The position numbers were made by a program, and so were the translations under genes. A stretch of 64,000 nt of DNA from DHVE2 group archaeon (lineage in GTDB: Archaea > Thermoplasmatota > Thermoplasmata > Thermoplasmatales > Aciduliprofundaceae): positions 45,386 through 109,385 of the forward strand of contig WAKX01000014.1 in assembly GCA_015523125.1 (NCBI GenBank), in the 5' to 3' direction. The notes beneath the pieces were generated by a model that was not told the origin of the DNA, made no database searches, and saw nothing but the letters and a program-made list of their open reading frames with translations. Positions 61,958 through 64,000 of this stretch are shown here, in pieces. Position 1 is the stretch's first letter, and each line of letters opens with the position of its first letter.

Positions 61958-63445
61958 ATGGTTAAAATGCACAGCCAGAGAAAAATAAGCAAAAATATGG
62001 TTATGCTAGTAATTGCCATGATTGTATTCTCGGCCGACGGACTGCTCCTGATAAGTCACATTAATGTTCCTCAAATCCAAAACTCGCAAAGTCAAAAAGT
62101 TATAGAGCATAGAAGCACATCCTACTGGGCCAAAAGCTACGGAACATCCGATTATGATGATTTCTACTCCGCCGTGCCCACAAATAACGGTTACGCAATC
62201 ACAGGTACTTACTCCGGCAATGTATCCCTGACCACCATAGATGATGATGGAGGAGTATCCTGGGCCAAATCGTACTACATCGAGAACTCTCCAACCATAG
62301 GCAGAAGCATCGGAGTCACAAGCAGCGGCCAGTACACCATAGCGGGCTCGCTTTACAACGGCAATGATCAGGATGCACTGGTTATGATGACCACCTCGAA
62401 CGGCAATGTGAAGTGGGTTAAGAAATTATCCACCTCCTACGACGACATGTTTTACGGTTCAGTGGTTACCAGCAACGATGACAATCTCCTTTTGGGATTT
62501 GAAGGAGGAAATGGATACGATAGCGTGTACGTTGTGAAGATGGACACATCTGGGAACATAGTATTTGACAATGCATACTCCTCAAATATCGGCGGCAGTG
62601 ATATGAGTGGAGAGGCTTATTCCGCGGTGGAAGTCTCGGGGGGATACGTGGTTGCAGCACTCATGAGAGCGGGGGATTCCGGTACTACTAATGTGGTTGT
62701 GTTCGAGATAGACACCACTGGAGTTGAGCAGTGGGCAAAGGAATATAACACCACGAAAGATGAACACAATGTGGTAATAGATAAAACCTCCGACGGCGGT
62801 TTTATTGTAGGTGCAACCTCGGAAGCGTTCAGTGCCACCTACGATGCATGGGTAATGAAATTGGATTCCAGCGGAAATATTGTGTGGCAGTACGCGTACA
62901 ACACCGGAGATACCGATTTCATAAAGTCGGTAAGGCAGACCAGCGATGGAGGATACGTAGTGGCAGGTTACACGGACGCAAATGGCGGAGGTTACAGATT
63001 CTGGATGATGAAACTAAACTCAGATGGAGACATTGTCTGGCAAAAGACCTACGGGGGCTCAAATTTTGACTATTCTACAGATGTTCATGAGACCTCTGAT
63101 GGAGGATACATACTCTTCGGCGACACATATTCCTTCGGAGCAGGAGAGAGAGATGGATGGGTCGTGAAGACGGATAGCAATGGGTACATAGATTTCAACG
63201 TTGATTCCAATGCCACAATAAAAGACACATCAGCAACTAAAAGGGCAACTTCAGTCTCACCATGGAGCTTTGATTTGAGTAGCGAGTCCCCTTCCATAAC
63301 CGTTTCCACTCCGCAGGTGACAACAAATTCCATAGATCCAGAGGTGAAAACACAATCCGATGCAACTGTTCCAGAGATGAGCATAGTAGCCATACCCATC
63401 GCTGCCGTGGCCATAGTTGCTCTCCTGAGAAGGAGAGAACATTAA
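61958..63445 (+). CDS. Secreted beta-propeller protein with VPE-type C-terminal anchor
   Basis: This 495-residue protein has a signal peptide (1-32), then eight or so repeats of about 45-50 residues with 'WAKxYG', 'TSDGGYVVAG' and 'WMxKLDSxGNIVW' phrases, a propeller of the type found in many archaeal surface proteins. A threonine/serine-rich stalk precedes the tail VPEMSIVAIP, a hydrophobic helix and RRREH. The ATG at 61958 follows a TTTATATAAA box by 25 nt. Confidence 0.82.
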   Translation: MVKMHSQRKISKNMVMLVIAMIVFSADGLLLISHINVPQIQNSQSQKVIEHRSTSYWAKSYGTSDYDDFYSAVPTNNGYAITGTYSGNVSLTTIDDDGGVSWAKSYYIENSPTIGRSIGVTSSGQYTIAGSLYNGNDQDALVMMTTSNGNVKWVKKLSTSYDDMFYGSVVTSNDDNLLLGFEGGNGYDSVYVVKMDTSGNIVFDNAYSSNIGGSDMSGEAYSAVEVSGGYVVAALMRAGDSGTTNVVVFEIDTTGVEQWAKEYNTTKDEHNVVIDKTSDGGFIVGATSEAFSATYDAWVMKLDSSGNIVWQYAYNTGDTDFIKSVRQTSDGGYVVAGYTDANGGGYRFWMMKLNSDGDIVWQKTYGGSNFDYSTDVHETSDGGYILFGDTYSFGAGERDGWVVKTDSNGYIDFNVDSNATIKDTSATKRATSVSPWSFDLSSESPSITVSTPQVTTNSIDPEVKTQSDATVPEMSIVAIPIAAVAIVALLRRREH

Positions 63446-63621
63446 ATTTTTCACTTTTTAATTTATCCCTTTTTCTTCGAGAGTTCTAATGATTTCTTCG
63501 CTCAGCCGCGGGGACATCCCGCTACCATATCTGGAATAGGTTAAATGGTTTTCTGTGGTGATAGAGCTTCTGGTGAACCTTCACAGGAAAATTTAAATAC
63601 CTTATGACATTTTGTCAGATA
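63446..63621. other. Intergenic region before the Cas8-like gene
   Basis: This 176-bp stretch contains a T-tract terminator just after 63445 and a hairpin, GCGGG-GACAT-CCCGC (63508-63522). The minus strand holds an open frame of about 40 codons (63458-63580) lacking a good start, with a readable tail SRYGSGMSPRLSEEIIRTLE. It may be a decayed gene remnant. The plus-strand Cas8-like promoter lies at its right end. Confidence 0.4.
63592..63621 (+). promoter_or_regulatory. Cas8-like gene promoter with TGACA/TGTCA inverted repeat
   Basis: A TTTAAATA box (63592-63599) is followed by TGACA-TTT-TGTCA (63605-63617) immediately before the start codon. The same order of elements, with a 10-bp insertion, occurs before ftsZ at 46613-46652. 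Confidence 0.6.
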
Positions 63622-64000
63622 GTGGGTAAAAAGGAGTTTAGTGAAGTTGTTTCAACGGGCGTAGGAGCGGCGAGGTTGGAGTTCACGGGAAATTGGTTTA
63701 TCGACGCGGGGATTCTGGGGTTAGTGAATTTGATGGAGGAGGTGTATGGCGAAACTTGGAAAAAAGATGGGAAAAATAGTGATTTTCTGGAAATACTTAA
63801 AAATAAAGCTTCCAATTTTTCAAGGGACAATATAAGCAATCTATTTAGTTATGCGTTCTGGTATAAAAATATAAAAGATACTGCTATAAGCTGGATAAAT
63901 AAAGACAACTTTAAAAAGAAAGATTTGCAAAAAGAGTATGGTAAAAATCCTAAGAAATTAAGCATTGACCTCGAAAATAAGTTAAAGGAAGTAATAGAGG
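63622..64000 (+). CDS. Truncated start of a Cas8-like (type I CRISPR) protein
   Basis: The frame is open to the window edge (126 codons from the GTG at 63622; ATG at 63604 is an in-frame alternative). The N-terminus has RLEFTGNWFIDAGILGLVNL, resembling the TGNxFxDAGI motif at the start of Cas8a/Cst1-type (CXXC-CXXC) large subunits of type I Cascade. The GTG lies 26 nt after the TTTAAATA box, so it is probably leaderless. The coding sequence is clearly more AT-rich than its neighbours. Without the C-terminal zinc ribbon the assignment is provisional. Confidence 0.5.
   Translation, partial: MGKKEFSEVVSTGVGAARLEFTGNWFIDAGILGLVNLMEEVYGETWKKDGKNSDFLEILKNKASNFSRDNISNLFSYAFWYKNIKDTAISWINKDNFKKKDLQKEYGKNPKKLSIDLENKLKEVIE

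Noticed and set aside
62100..63200. Internal repetition in the 62-kb gene as a DNA repeat array
   Set aside because: The periodicity is at the protein level (propeller blades); the DNA copies are too divergent to be a CRISPR or satellite array.
63458..63580. Open frame of about 40 codons on the minus strand before the Cas8-like gene
   Set aside because: It begins directly after a stop, has no promoter-placed start and no recognisable family; at most a remnant.

Overview
The window reads as chromosomal DNA from a thermophilic euryarchaeon, most likely of the Thermoplasmata/DHVE2 (Aciduliprofundum-like) branch. Archaeal signatures are aIF1A-RIO1-Dim2, aIF2-beta, Pth2, the primase large subunit, Hel308, Lhr, Taw1, transcription factor S, CTP-dependent riboflavin kinase, CheF and intron-bearing tRNAs. 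A fungal-type proton P-ATPase, a secreted S53 (sedolisin) protease and aIF2-beta carrying a TRAM domain point towards Thermoplasmata relatives. The genus is an inference from gene content; no rRNA is present to confirm it.

Layout. 1-5.9 kb: an HTH-Nudix regulator, AhpD-like protein, MFS transporter, gamma carbonic anhydrase, a 35-residue small gene, intron-containing tRNA-Gln with a duplicated 5' fragment, a TrmJ-like methylase, YjbQ and an ArsR-type regulator. 5.9-14.2 kb: a large cell-surface protein, a roadblock protein, PHP phosphoesterase-MetG, a 54-residue small gene, Taw1, FtsJ and GcvH. 14.3-24.2 kb: the proton ATPase, a giant NTPase with DUF835-like insertions and a TPR tail, a Fap7-like kinase, a CDP-alcohol transferase, PriL followed by tRNA-His (with intron), a COG2108 radical SAM protein and an Lrp regulator. 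24.2-37.5 kb: surface proteins, QueF, an anion channel/transporter, an amidohydrolase, an orphan DNA methylase, the 1,402-residue S53 protease, TFS, a NERD protein, a nitrilase, a hotdog thioesterase and a PAS sensor with a degenerate H-box. 37.6-46.5 kb: Hel308, SplB-like, a response regulator-CheF pair, a HAD phosphatase, TtuA-like, CBS protein, prepilin peptidase and GNAT. 46.6-52.8 kb: a divergent FtsZ, HPS-RraA fusion, PHP, SDR and a surface beta-propeller. 52.9-61.9 kb: aIF1A-RIO1-Dim2, an antiporter, endonuclease-dU-like/Pth2, RibK/PIN/aIF2-beta and Lhr. 62-64 kb: a surface beta-propeller and the start of an AT-rich gene resembling a type I CRISPR Cas8.

Gene expression. Most operon-leading genes have a TTTAAATA- or TTTATA-like box centred about 25 nt before the start codon and no Shine-Dalgarno site, so leaderless transcription looks general. 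Genes inside operons overlap by 4 nt or carry GGTGAT-type sites. A few genes (ftsZ, the proton ATPase, the Lrp regulator) have real leaders with AAGGTGAT. This spacing lets several starts be revised, for example Taw1, Lhr, TFS and the TehA-like transporter.

Most notable points: an operator-like TGACA/TGTCA palindrome shared by the ftsZ-like and Cas8-like promoters; three secreted proteins sharing a C-terminal VPE-hydrophobic-arginine tail that suggests archaeosortase-type anchoring; the DUF835-in-NTPase architecture; CheF paired with a lone response regulator; and the odd leader in front of tRNA-Gln. About 70 protein genes and 2 tRNAs fill the window, and no gap exceeds 300 bases.
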